DNA of 9,012 bases from Chloroflexota bacterium (GTDB lineage: Bacteria > Chloroflexota > Anaerolineae > Caldilineales > Caldilineaceae): assembly GCA_016199425.1 (NCBI GenBank), contig JACQGT010000059.1, positions 1-9,012 of the forward strand, read 5' to 3'. A program made the position numbers and the translations under genes. The notes beneath the pieces were generated by a model that worked only from the letters and a program-made list of their open reading frames with translations, searched no databases and was not told where the DNA came from. Positions 1 to 5,309 of the stretch are shown piece by piece. How positions within the stretch are numbered: the first letter of the stretch is position 1; every line of letters begins with the position of its first letter.

Positions 1-47
1 AGGCAGTCATACGAAACCTCGGAATGCGGAATGCGGACGGCACAATA

Positions 48-61
48 CGAACAAAAGTTCT
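48..61. promoter_or_regulatory. Possible LexA (SOS) box
   Basis: CGAACAAAAGTTCT contains the exact palindrome GAAC-N4-GTTC, the core of the Gram-positive type LexA operator (consensus close to CGAACRNRYGTTYC, about 12 of 14 positions matched here). It lies about 6-19 bases downstream of the predicted start of the minus-strand promoter at 74-102, where a bound repressor could block transcription. That it binds LexA is an inference. A 4+4 palindrome can occur by chance, but its position is suggestive. Confidence 0.35.
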
Positions 62-73
62 TTTGGCTACTGT

Positions 74-102
74 AGTATAGCGGTTTTTGCCCCTTTTGTC
101 CA
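74..102 (-). promoter_or_regulatory. Candidate promoter reading out of the left edge
   Basis: On the minus strand TGGACA (97-102) is followed after 17 bases by TATACT (74-79), a good sigma70-type pair with an expected start near base 67. The leader then runs left, and an ATG at 10-8 is preceded by GAGG with a 6-base gap, so a gene probably starts at the very edge of the window. Only three codons of it are visible, so nothing can be said about its product. The promoter lies just beyond the ada terminator, which fits a separate transcription unit on the same strand. Confidence 0.45.
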
Positions 103-127
103 ACAAAAGCGCATAGATGGACAGCAC

Positions 128-163
128 AAAAACGCTCCCGGTTGTTACACAACCGGGAGCGTT
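128..163 (-). terminator. Rho-independent terminator after ada
   Basis: Bases 131-145 and 149-163 are perfect 15-base inverted arms around a 3-base loop. On the minus strand the hairpin runs into TTTTTG. It lies about 95 bases after the ada stop codon and before the next minus-strand promoter, so it probably ends the ada transcript. On the plus strand no T-run follows, so the terminator acts in one direction. Confidence 0.75.
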
Positions 164-196
164 GAGTGACGCGTCTGCACTGTTATTCCGTAGGGG

Positions 197-240
197 CGCT
201 GCTTGCTGCGCCCGTTTGCCAACGGGCGCAGCAAGCAGCG
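197..240. repeat. Perfect 20-bp hairpin behind ada
   Basis: Bases 197-216 and 221-240 are exact inverted copies, separated by the four bases TGCC. The hairpin starts 15 bases after the ada stop. No T-run follows on either strand, so it is not a canonical intrinsic terminator; the T-tailed hairpin at 128-163 fills that role. It could protect the mRNA 3' end, or it could be one copy of a dispersed REP-like palindrome. The GGGGCGC...GCGCCC type of core recurs in intergenic gaps of Chloroflexota from memory, but this was not searched. Confidence 0.6.
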
Positions 241-255
241 GCCCAACGGTATTTT

Positions 256-1140
256 CTACGCCGCCTGGGCTGCCTCCCAGCCCAGCATCGCCCGTTTGCG
301 CTCACTGCCCCAGCGATAGCCCTCCACCACACCGGTCTGGCGGATGACCCGGTGGCAGGGGATCAGCCAGGCGATGACGTTACTGCTCACCGCGCTGCCC
401 ACGGCCCTGGCCGCCGACGGTCTACCAATCGTCCGCGCCAGATCGCCGTAGGTTGTCAGACTGCCTGTCGGCACACGCAGGAGAGCCTGCCAGACCTGCA
501 TCTGAAAGTTTGTGCCTTTGATGTAGAGATGCAGCGGCTCGTCCCGTTGCGTTGCGCCAGAGAATATGCGCTGGGCAATGGCTGCGCTCTCCGCCCGATC
601 TGCCACCAGACGGGCCGCGGGCCAGCGGCGGCGCAGCTCGTCCACGGCGCTGCTCTCCTCCCCGTCGGCCACAAAGGAGAGGGCGCAGATGCCCCGTTCC
701 GTCACACCGATCAGCGCATCCCCGAAAGGTGTGGGCTGAATGGCGTAGCGGATGGTTAGCCCCGCACCGCCGCTCTTCACTTCGCCGGGGGTGGCCGCCT
801 GGCATTGGACAAAGAGATCGTGCAGGCGTCCCGGCCCGGATAGCCCAGTGTCGTAGGCCGCATCCAGCACAGAAGCGGAGCGGGTCAGGGCGCGCCGCGC
901 CTCCTCGACGGTCAACGCCTGCAAAAAGCGTTTGGGGCTGACCCCGGCCCAGCGGCTGAAGAGGCGCTGGAAGTGGAATTCGCTCAGCCCGACGTGGCCG
1001 GCGATGGCGACCAGTTCCGGCTGTTCCCGGCGGTGGGATTCGATATAGCGGATGGCCTGGGCCACCAGTGCGTAGTCCTGGGCGGATTGGGACAAACTGT
1101 CAATGCCGTTAGGTGTGGTTGTCAGACTCATTGTCATCAT
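256..1140 (-). CDS. Ada-like AraC regulator / O6-alkylguanine-DNA methyltransferase
   Basis: This 294-residue protein fuses an AraC-type helix-turn-helix domain (about residues 25-110, with the core GLSEFHFQRLFSRWAGVSPK) to a methylated-DNA-protein cysteine methyltransferase domain (about 128-290). The active-site motif IPCHRVI is complete, with acceptor Cys262, followed by the G-Y-R-W-G segment near 274-278. The enzyme removes methyl or alkyl groups from O6-alkylguanine (and O4-alkylthymine) by suicide transfer to this cysteine. The N-terminal zinc-binding methylphosphotriester domain of E. coli Ada is absent. Many bacterial Ada-like proteins have this two-domain form, and methyl-triester-triggered activation is then not expected. 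The first codons contain three ATGs (residues 1, 2 and 4) and no strong Shine-Dalgarno, so the exact start is uncertain by a few residues. The gene has its own upstream promoter candidate and a downstream terminator. Confidence 0.93.
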   Translation of the reverse strand: MMTMSLTTTPNGIDSLSQSAQDYALVAQAIRYIESHRREQPELVAIAGHVGLSEFHFQRLFSRWAGVSPKRFLQALTVEEARRALTRSASVLDAAYDTGLSGPGRLHDLFVQCQAATPGEVKSGGAGLTIRYAIQPTPFGDALIGVTERGICALSFVADGEESSAVDELRRRWPAARLVADRAESAAIAQRIFSGATQRDEPLHLYIKGTNFQMQVWQALLRVPTGSLTTYGDLARTIGRPSAARAVGSAVSSNVIAWLIPCHRVIRQTGVVEGYRWGSERKRAMLGWEAAQAA

Positions 1141-1183
1141 TGCTCTCTCACTCGTCGCTGCTTGGATGGTTCACACACCGACG

Positions 1184-1212
1184 AGTATAGACGATTCGGT
1201 GCCGGGTTTCCA
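1184..1212 (-). promoter_or_regulatory. Candidate ada promoter
   Basis: On the minus strand TGGAAA (1207-1212) and TATACT (1184-1189) are 17 bases apart. The predicted start is near 1177, leaving a leader of about 37 bases before the ada ATG at 1140. Seven-base inverted arms CTCGTCG (1151-1157) and CGACGAG (1179-1185) overlap the -10 end and the leader and could be an operator. This is inference from consensus matching only. Confidence 0.45.
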
Positions 1213-1300
1213 CCCGATTCTTGCGAAGATGACGGGTACAAGTTCGACTTTCTTCGCCCCTGGAAATGGGGTATGCTTTGGCTGCATACGGGTATGTTCA

Positions 1301-1365
1301 AAGGAGACTGAACGATGCTTTCCGTTACTCTCGATGATAGCACAACCCAACAACTCGAACGGTTT
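1301..1365 (+). pseudogene. Relic of a ribbon-helix-helix antitoxin-like gene
   Basis: AAGGAG (1301-1306) stands 8 bases before an ATG at 1315. The first 17 codons read MLSVTLDDSTTQQLERF, which looks like the beta-strand and first helix of CopG/RHH antitoxins (pattern M-L-S-V-x-L-D-x...L-x-x-L). After about base 1365 the frame stays open to 1563, but the residues become proline/arginine-rich and lose all resemblance; there the sequence is the antisense of the acetyltransferase gene. A six-base inverted pair GTATGC/GCATAC (1271-1276, 1284-1289) precedes it. It is best read as the truncated 5' end of an antitoxin gene that abuts the 3' end of the neighbouring gene. A chance match cannot be excluded. 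Confidence 0.3.
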
Positions 1366-2176
1366 GTTTCACCTCTGCCAACCAGTCAAAAGCGCGCTGT
1401 AGCACGCCCTGTTCCATCCCGAACAGGCGGGCCAGACGCGCCGGCGCGTCCGGGGTGGGGAGTGGTTCGCAGGTGGCGGGCTGTGGATCGCCCAGAGCGG
1501 GGAAGGATTCCAGCAGCGGCGGATCGACCCGGCCATTCAAGCGCCAGACGCGGTCGTCGATGACTTTATGGACGATCACTTCCGTCAGAAAGTGGCCGTC
1601 CGGCGCGTAGTCCGCGGTAGTGGCGGCCCGGTAGTCGTCGTCGGGGACGGGCCGGTCGATGAGGGTAAATGTGTAGGGCTTGGGATGGCGGTCGCGCTGA
1701 ATCTCAAAACGATAGTCGGGCTGAGGGGTGACGGTGTAGGTGTGAAAGGGGGTCTGACGGTGGGTTGTTTGCCCGGCTGCCAGGGGCACGGGCAGGTAGA
1801 GCGGGTAGCCCGCATCTACCAGCCAGCGCTGATCGCCCAGGCAGACGACAATCGCCGTATGGCAGCCGCGACTTTCTCCCATATCATTGACGGTCAAGTA
1901 ACCGTCAAAACCCAACTCGCGCAGCAGACGGAAGAAGGCGTAGTTGCTCTCAAAGCAGGTGCCGCCGCCACCCCGTTCCAGCGCATCTGCCCAGAACTCG
2001 ACAGGCCAGCGGGGGCATTCCGCCGTGACCGGTGTGGCCGCGCGTTTGGCAATGCGGAAAGCGCTCTCCCAGGGCACGTGCCGGGTGTAGGCCGTCACCA
2101 GTGCGTCGAGAAAGGCGGGAGATGGCGGCTGTTGTTTGATTTTGAGGAAGCGAAGGATACTGTGGGTTGCTGTCAT
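1325..2176 (-). CDS. Arylamine N-acetyltransferase family protein
   Basis: The 283-residue product has the fold signature of the NAT family, which transfers an acyl group from coenzyme A to an amine by a cysteine ping-pong mechanism. The Cys-His-Asp triad can be placed at Cys74 (GGTCFESN), His106 (GCHTAIVV) and Asp121 (WLVDAGYP). This is almost the spacing of classical NATs (about 69/107/122), and the length of about 280 residues is usual. The segment before the cysteine is Arg-Gly-Gly-Gly-Gly-Thr-Cys rather than the usual Arg-Gly-Gly-x-Cys, a two-residue insertion. The C-terminal third is divergent, so the substrate cannot be named and may not be an arylamine. The last dozen codons overlap a plus-strand RHH-like relic. 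No convincing promoter or Shine-Dalgarno was found upstream of 2176. Confidence 0.85.
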   Translation of the reverse strand: MTATHSILRFLKIKQQPPSPAFLDALVTAYTRHVPWESAFRIAKRAATPVTAECPRWPVEFWADALERGGGGTCFESNYAFFRLLRELGFDGYLTVNDMGESRGCHTAIVVCLGDQRWLVDAGYPLYLPVPLAAGQTTHRQTPFHTYTVTPQPDYRFEIQRDRHPKPYTFTLIDRPVPDDDYRAATTADYAPDGHFLTEVIVHKVIDDRVWRLNGRVDPPLLESFPALGDPQPATCEPLPTPDAPARLARLFGMEQGVLQRAFDWLAEVKQTVRVVGLCYHRE

Positions 2177-2249
2177 TGGGTTGAGCCCGGATGAACAGGG
2201 ATTGCAGAATTTGCGGATGAAAGAGGACCAGATGTTGCGCTAATCTTGC

Positions 2250-2296
2250 TGCTTTTCTCTGCGCCTTTGCCTCTCTGCGGGAGATTTCTTGTGGTT
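2250..2296. repeat. Dispersed 'CTCTGCGCCTTTGC' repeat, copy 1
   Basis: The stretch has the pattern TTTCTCTGCGCCTTTGC then CTCTCTGCGGGAGATTTCTT. It shares the CTGCGCCTTTGC core and the overall 'ctctgcg...ctgcgg...tttctt' layout with bases 7549-7612. From memory, such sequences are common intergenic boilerplate in several phyla. It is non-coding here, and its function is unknown. Confidence 0.35.
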
Positions 2297-2423
2297 CTGC
2301 CGCCCTACGCCCTACGTCTGCACGTGATTTCGCTGGCCCGTACAATGTCCGCATCGTTAGCCGTCGTCTTGCCTGCATCGTTGGGGTCGAGGATGCCGAA
2401 GAATTATGTCGTTGAAATTACGG

Positions 2424-2452
2424 TTGACGTTTTTCCATTTGTGTAGTATTAC
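2424..2452 (+). promoter_or_regulatory. Promoter of the L,D-transpeptidase operon
   Basis: TTGACG (2424-2429) and TATTAC (2447-2452) are 17 bases apart, a strong -35 with a fair -10. The predicted start near 2459 leaves a leader of about 60 bases, which carries AGGAG (2504-2508) ten bases before the ATG at 2519. No operator-like palindrome was seen in it. Confidence 0.55.
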
Positions 2453-2518
2453 TATGAACAAATAATTCGTCTTTCAATTTCCGTACTCCCCATCTGCCCA
2501 TCCAGGAGCGCCAATTCT

Positions 2519-3622
2519 ATGAAAATGGTTCTTATCGTTCTCCGTCTGGGGCGCAGAATGATAGTGGTGGTTCTGGCCTGCTTACTCCTGTTGGGGAATG
2601 CCATGCCCACTTTTGCCAGCGACACCATCCACGTGGTCAAGCCCGGCGAGACGCTCAGCCAGATTGCCGAAGCCTATGGGACGACAGTTGACCAATTGCG
2701 TAGTTTGAACAATCTGGGGGATGTGGATTTCGTCTGGTACGGCCAACGGCTGATCATCCAGGCGGACGCTACGGCCCAGTCGCCCCGGGAATCCGCGGTC
2801 GTGCAGTCGATTGCCTATTATCAGGTGCAGCCCGGCGACACGTTGACCGCCATCGCCAATGCCTATGGCATCGGTCTGGCCCATCTGGTCGATTTGAACC
2901 GCATTTCACCCGCGCAACGGCTCTATGCCGGGCAGACATTGGCCGTTCCCGCCAAAGAGACGACAACTTCCGCCCTGGTCGCAGAAGCCAGCAATCTGTC
3001 TGTTCACGTTGTCCAGGCGGGCGAACACGTGGGTACGATAGCCGATCTCTACGGGATTTCGGTCAACGCACTGGTGCGGGCCAATGCCCTGAACAATCCA
3101 AGCCTGATTATCCCCGGCCAACGTTTGCGTATCCCTCCGGCCACGACAGAGGCCCCCGCGGCAGTGACACCCGGCTACCACCAGCACACCACCTTCCCAA
3201 CCACAACTGAAAAATGGATCGACGTGGACCTGAGCGAGCAGCGGGTGGTCGCCTACGAAGGGACGACGCCGGTCAATGCCTTTATCATCTCGTCTGGTCT
3301 GCCCGGCACACCGACTGTGACAGGCACATTTCGCATCTGGGCGAAGGTGCCTGTGCAGGATATGTACGGCGGCAACCGGGCCGCGGGCAACTATTACTAT
3401 TTGGAAAACGTGCCCTGGGTACAGTATTTTTATGAAGATTACGCGTTTCACGGCACAACCTGGCACGCCAATTTTGGCAGACCAGCCAGCCGCGGCTGCA
3501 TCAATATGAGTCCAGAGGATGCCGAATGGCTCTTCCGCTGGGCCGGGCCGCAAGCAGAGGGAGCTGGCTGGCTCTTCAGCGACGCCGACGATCCAGGCAC
3601 ACTGGTTGTGGTACACGAATAA
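2519..3622 (+). CDS. Secreted L,D-transpeptidase with three LysM domains
   Basis: This 367-residue envelope protein begins with a basic, hydrophobic signal peptide (residues 1-34, probable cut after TFA-S). Three LysM domains follow, at about 37-81, 101-144 and 162-206, each with a V-x-x-G-[DE] start and a G-Q-x-L-x-[IV] end. They bind the glycan of peptidoglycan. A YkuD catalytic domain occupies about 232-366. Its active site is visible as His311 (FHGTTW) and Ser324-Arg325-Gly326-Cys327 (RPASRGCINM). Enzymes of this family make 3-3 cross-links or anchor proteins to tetrapeptide stems, using Cys327 as the nucleophile. The AGGAG ten bases upstream supports the start at 2519, although a second ATG lies two codons in. 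It is the first gene of a three-gene plus-strand unit. The catalytic domain is closely similar to that of the next gene. Confidence 0.93.
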   Translation: MKMVLIVLRLGRRMIVVVLACLLLLGNAMPTFASDTIHVVKPGETLSQIAEAYGTTVDQLRSLNNLGDVDFVWYGQRLIIQADATAQSPRESAVVQSIAYYQVQPGDTLTAIANAYGIGLAHLVDLNRISPAQRLYAGQTLAVPAKETTTSALVAEASNLSVHVVQAGEHVGTIADLYGISVNALVRANALNNPSLIIPGQRLRIPPATTEAPAAVTPGYHQHTTFPTTTEKWIDVDLSEQRVVAYEGTTPVNAFIISSGLPGTPTVTGTFRIWAKVPVQDMYGGNRAAGNYYYLENVPWVQYFYEDYAFHGTTWHANFGRPASRGCINMSPEDAEWLFRWAGPQAEGAGWLFSDADDPGTLVVVHE

Positions 3623-3623
3623 T

Positions 3624-3699
3624 CGTAGGGCGGAATGGCATTCCGCCCTATAGTCTACACAAACGTAGGGCGGAATGCCAATTCCGCCCTACAGTCTAC
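3624..3699. repeat. Twin palindromic repeats between the two transpeptidase genes
   Basis: Two near-identical units (3624-3658 and 3664-3699) each consist of a perfect 12-bp inverted repeat, GTAGGGCGGAAT type, followed by a TAGTCTAC or CAGTCTAC tail. Unit 1 has arms 3626-3637 and 3639-3650; unit 2 has arms 3665-3676 and 3681-3692. No T-run follows, so they are not ordinary terminators. In the operon mRNA they would fold as two hairpins and could tune the expression of the second gene relative to the first, or they may be REP- or MITE-like dispersed elements. Confidence 0.7.
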
Positions 3700-3718
3700 G
3701 CAATACGAGGAGCATCCA

Positions 3719-4432
3719 ATGAAAAAATTAATCGGAGCAATGGGATTGGTTCTTTTGTTGGCGTTGGGCCTGGGAAGGACTGTGCTCCACGCCGCGGATT
3801 CGGCCCCGCCCCGGCCTGTCGATGTGGTGACGGCGGCTTCTCTACCGCCGCTGCCTTTCGCCAAGGCGTCCATGGACCTGCCCCGCTTCCACAAAGAGAA
3901 GGCCGAAGTAAAACGCACCCAACAGTCACTGCCGGTGGCGGAGGCGCAGAGCGTTTCCAGTCCAGTCCAGTTGGCTGCTCCGACGCTGGAAGCTATCGAA
4001 CAGGACCAGGCCAATGGCAAGAAGTGGATCGAAGTCAACTTGACCGAGCAGAAGACCTACGCCTGGGAAGGTGACCAATTGGCGGGCGAATTTCTCATCT
4101 CCAGCGGGCTGCCGGGCACGCCGACGGTGCAGGGCGTCTTTCGTATGCGGGTGCGCGCCCGCAGCCAGACAATGAGCGGCGGTGACCGGGCCGCGGGGAC
4201 CTATTACAGCCTGCCCAATGTGGAGTGGGTGCAGTACTTCTATCAGGATTATAGCTTCCACGGCACCTACTGGCACAACAACTTTGGCAACCCCATGAGC
4301 CACGGCTGCGTCAATATGACCAACGAAGACGCCGAGTGGCTTTTCCGCTGGTCCATTCCGGAGTATGCCGGCGAGACCAAATGGCTCAGTGCGACCAGTG
4401 ACAACGCGGTTCTCGTTTATATCCACAAATAA
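3719..4432 (+). CDS. L,D-transpeptidase (YkuD) without LysM domains
   Basis: The 237-residue product has a signal peptide (MKKLIGAMG... to about A25-A26), a proline-rich unstructured linker of roughly 70 residues and a YkuD catalytic domain at about 102-236. The catalytic residues are His181 (FHGTYW) and Ser194-His195-Gly196-Cys197 (MSHGCVNM). It shares long blocks with the preceding gene (ISSGLPGTPTV, the GG-x-RAAG-x-YY block, WVQYFY, and EDAEWLFRW), so the two are paralogues from a tandem duplication followed by loss or gain of LysM domains. I chose the ATG at 3719 because GAGGAG (3707-3712) lies 6 bases upstream and a signal peptide begins there. An in-frame ATG at 3635 would start inside a palindromic repeat. 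The expected role is cross-linking peptidoglycan or attaching surface proteins outside the membrane. Confidence 0.92.
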   Translation: MKKLIGAMGLVLLLALGLGRTVLHAADSAPPRPVDVVTAASLPPLPFAKASMDLPRFHKEKAEVKRTQQSLPVAEAQSVSSPVQLAAPTLEAIEQDQANGKKWIEVNLTEQKTYAWEGDQLAGEFLISSGLPGTPTVQGVFRMRVRARSQTMSGGDRAAGTYYSLPNVEWVQYFYQDYSFHGTYWHNNFGNPMSHGCVNMTNEDAEWLFRWSIPEYAGETKWLSATSDNAVLVYIHK

Positions 4433-4434
4433 TT

Positions 4435-4466
4435 AACCAATCCACCAATCAACAAAGCAACCAATC
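4435..4466 (+). repeat. CCAATC-rich spacer before the DUF3105 gene
   Basis: The 36-base gap between genes carries CCAATC three times (about 4437-4442, 4445-4450 and 4461-4466) in an A/C-only stretch. It contains no Shine-Dalgarno. Such unstructured AC-rich leaders can permit translation without a Shine-Dalgarno, for example by re-initiation after the upstream stop. It may also be a short tandem-repeat remnant. Confidence 0.35.
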
Positions 4467-4468
4467 TC

Positions 4469-5113
4469 ATGGCACAACGCAGTCGCTCCAAAACAGCTAC
4501 CACATCCCGCCCCAGCCGCCAGGAATTGCGCGCGATCGCCGACAAGCGGCGGCGCAACAGCAATCTTCTGCTTATCGTCGGCGGGATCGTCCTGGTCGTC
4601 ATCGTCGGGCTGATCGTCTATGCCAACGTCAAATCCAGCCAGCCTGTGGGCGAGGAACAGTCCCTGCCCACCCTGGGCAACACCCACATCGCCCAGGGCA
4701 GTACATCTCCCATCCAATACAACAGCGTGCCGCCCACCTCTGGCCCCCACTATCCGGGGCTGGCTTCCTGGGCCGTCTACCGGGAGCCGATCCGTTACGA
4801 GCAGCTCATCCACAATCTGGAGGATGGCGGCGTCATCATCTACTACCAGTGCGACGACGGCTGTCCCGAACTGGTGGACCAATTGGACGCCTTTGCCCGC
4901 CCGCTCATCGCGGCGGGCCGCCATCTGGTGGTGGTGCGCAACGACCCCACCTGGACGGGTGACGCAGGCTCAGTAACGCCCCTGCACCAGGACATGAGTA
5001 CACGCATCGCGTTGGTGGCGTGGCAGCGTATCGACAAGTTCGATGAATTCGACGAAGCCCGCATCCGCGCCTTCTTTGAACGCTACGAAGGCACCGACCA
5101 CCACACAGGCTAG
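4469..5113 (+). CDS. Membrane-anchored DUF3105 protein
   Basis: The 214-residue protein has a basic, cytoplasmic-looking N-terminus (residues 1-31), one transmembrane helix (about 32-51) and an extracytoplasmic DUF3105 domain (about 65-208). The family signature is visible as YNSVPPTSGPHY (84-95) and the H-N-L-E-D-G-G-V segment (115-122). Two cysteines, Cys128 and Cys132, form a CxxxC pair. The biochemical function of the family is unknown. The nearby transpeptidases suggest a role in the cell envelope, but that is context only. No Shine-Dalgarno precedes the ATG at 4469. The family resemblance begins well inside the frame, so the exact start rests on the basic N-terminus and the first available ATG. 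It is the last gene of the unit, with a strong terminator about 60 bases downstream. Confidence 0.85.
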   Translation: MAQRSRSKTATTSRPSRQELRAIADKRRRNSNLLLIVGGIVLVVIVGLIVYANVKSSQPVGEEQSLPTLGNTHIAQGSTSPIQYNSVPPTSGPHYPGLASWAVYREPIRYEQLIHNLEDGGVIIYYQCDDGCPELVDQLDAFARPLIAAGRHLVVVRNDPTWTGDAGSVTPLHQDMSTRIALVAWQRIDKFDEFDEARIRAFFERYEGTDHHTG

Positions 5114-5173
5114 TAAAGCTAAGTGAGCAGTCAATCAGTGAGCAGTCATCGGTGGCTGGTTTTATCGCCCTAA

Positions 5174-5220
5174 AAAAAGTCCCCGGTACTTCATTGGGCA
5201 GAAAGTGCCGGGGACTTTTT
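5174..5220. terminator. Bidirectional Rho-independent terminator
   Basis: Arms 5174-5191 and 5203-5220 pair over 18 bases with a single G-U wobble, around an 11-base loop. The plus strand ends in TTTTT and the minus strand in seven T. It sits between the convergent DUF3105 gene (plus, ending 5113) and grpB (minus, ending 5310), so it can stop both transcripts. Confidence 0.85.
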
Positions 5221-5223
5221 CAT

Positions 5224-5243
5224 CCCTTCGACAGGCTCAGGAC
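5224..5243. repeat. REP-like TTCGACAGGCTCAGG motif
   Basis: CCCTTCGACAGGCTCAGGAC matches a short imperfect palindrome (CCTtcgaca-ggctcAGG) that I remember as a very frequent extragenic repeat in many bacterial genomes. It directly follows the terminator. No function is inferred. Confidence 0.45.
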
Positions 5244-5309
5244 ACCGCCCCCGTGGCGCACGACAGCGCATGAGGAACTGATAACTGATAACTGATGACT
5301 GATGACTGC

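Larger units (their letters stand above)
2177..2518. other. Intergenic gap with repeat debris and a divergent control region
   Basis: This 342-base gap separates the minus-strand acetyltransferase from the plus-strand LysM gene. About 2190-2224 resembles the dispersed 'atcc-tgca-atcc-tgt-tcatcc' type of low-complexity repeat read on the minus strand. Bases 2250-2296 hold a pyrimidine/GCG repeat described separately. CGCCCTACGCCCTACG at 2301-2316 is a short tandem of CGCCCTA. The promoter of the LysM gene lies at 2424-2452. No credible coding frame or RNA gene was seen in 2317-2420. Confidence 0.5.

Noticed and set aside
166..759. 197-residue plus-strand open frame opposite the methyltransferase gene
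   Set aside because: It is antisense to a strongly supported gene with a complete PCHRV motif and has no recognisable domain. GC-rich codon use keeps the opposite frame open.
1137..1343. Short minus-strand frames in the gap between the acetyltransferase and ada genes
   Set aside because: They have no Shine-Dalgarno and no likeness to known proteins, and they overlap the candidate ada promoter.
1567..2194. 208-residue plus-strand open frame opposite the acetyltransferase
   Set aside because: It is an antisense shadow of a gene whose Cys-His-Asp triad is intact, and it has no motif of its own.
2906..3616. 236-residue minus-strand open frame opposite the LysM transpeptidase
   Set aside because: It is antisense to three LysM domains and a full catalytic domain, and it shows no motif or start signal.
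3635..3718. Upstream ATG at 3635 as start of the second transpeptidase
   Set aside because: It would place the start inside a palindromic repeat and add 28 residues before a clear signal peptide. The ATG at 3719 has a well-spaced GAGGAG.
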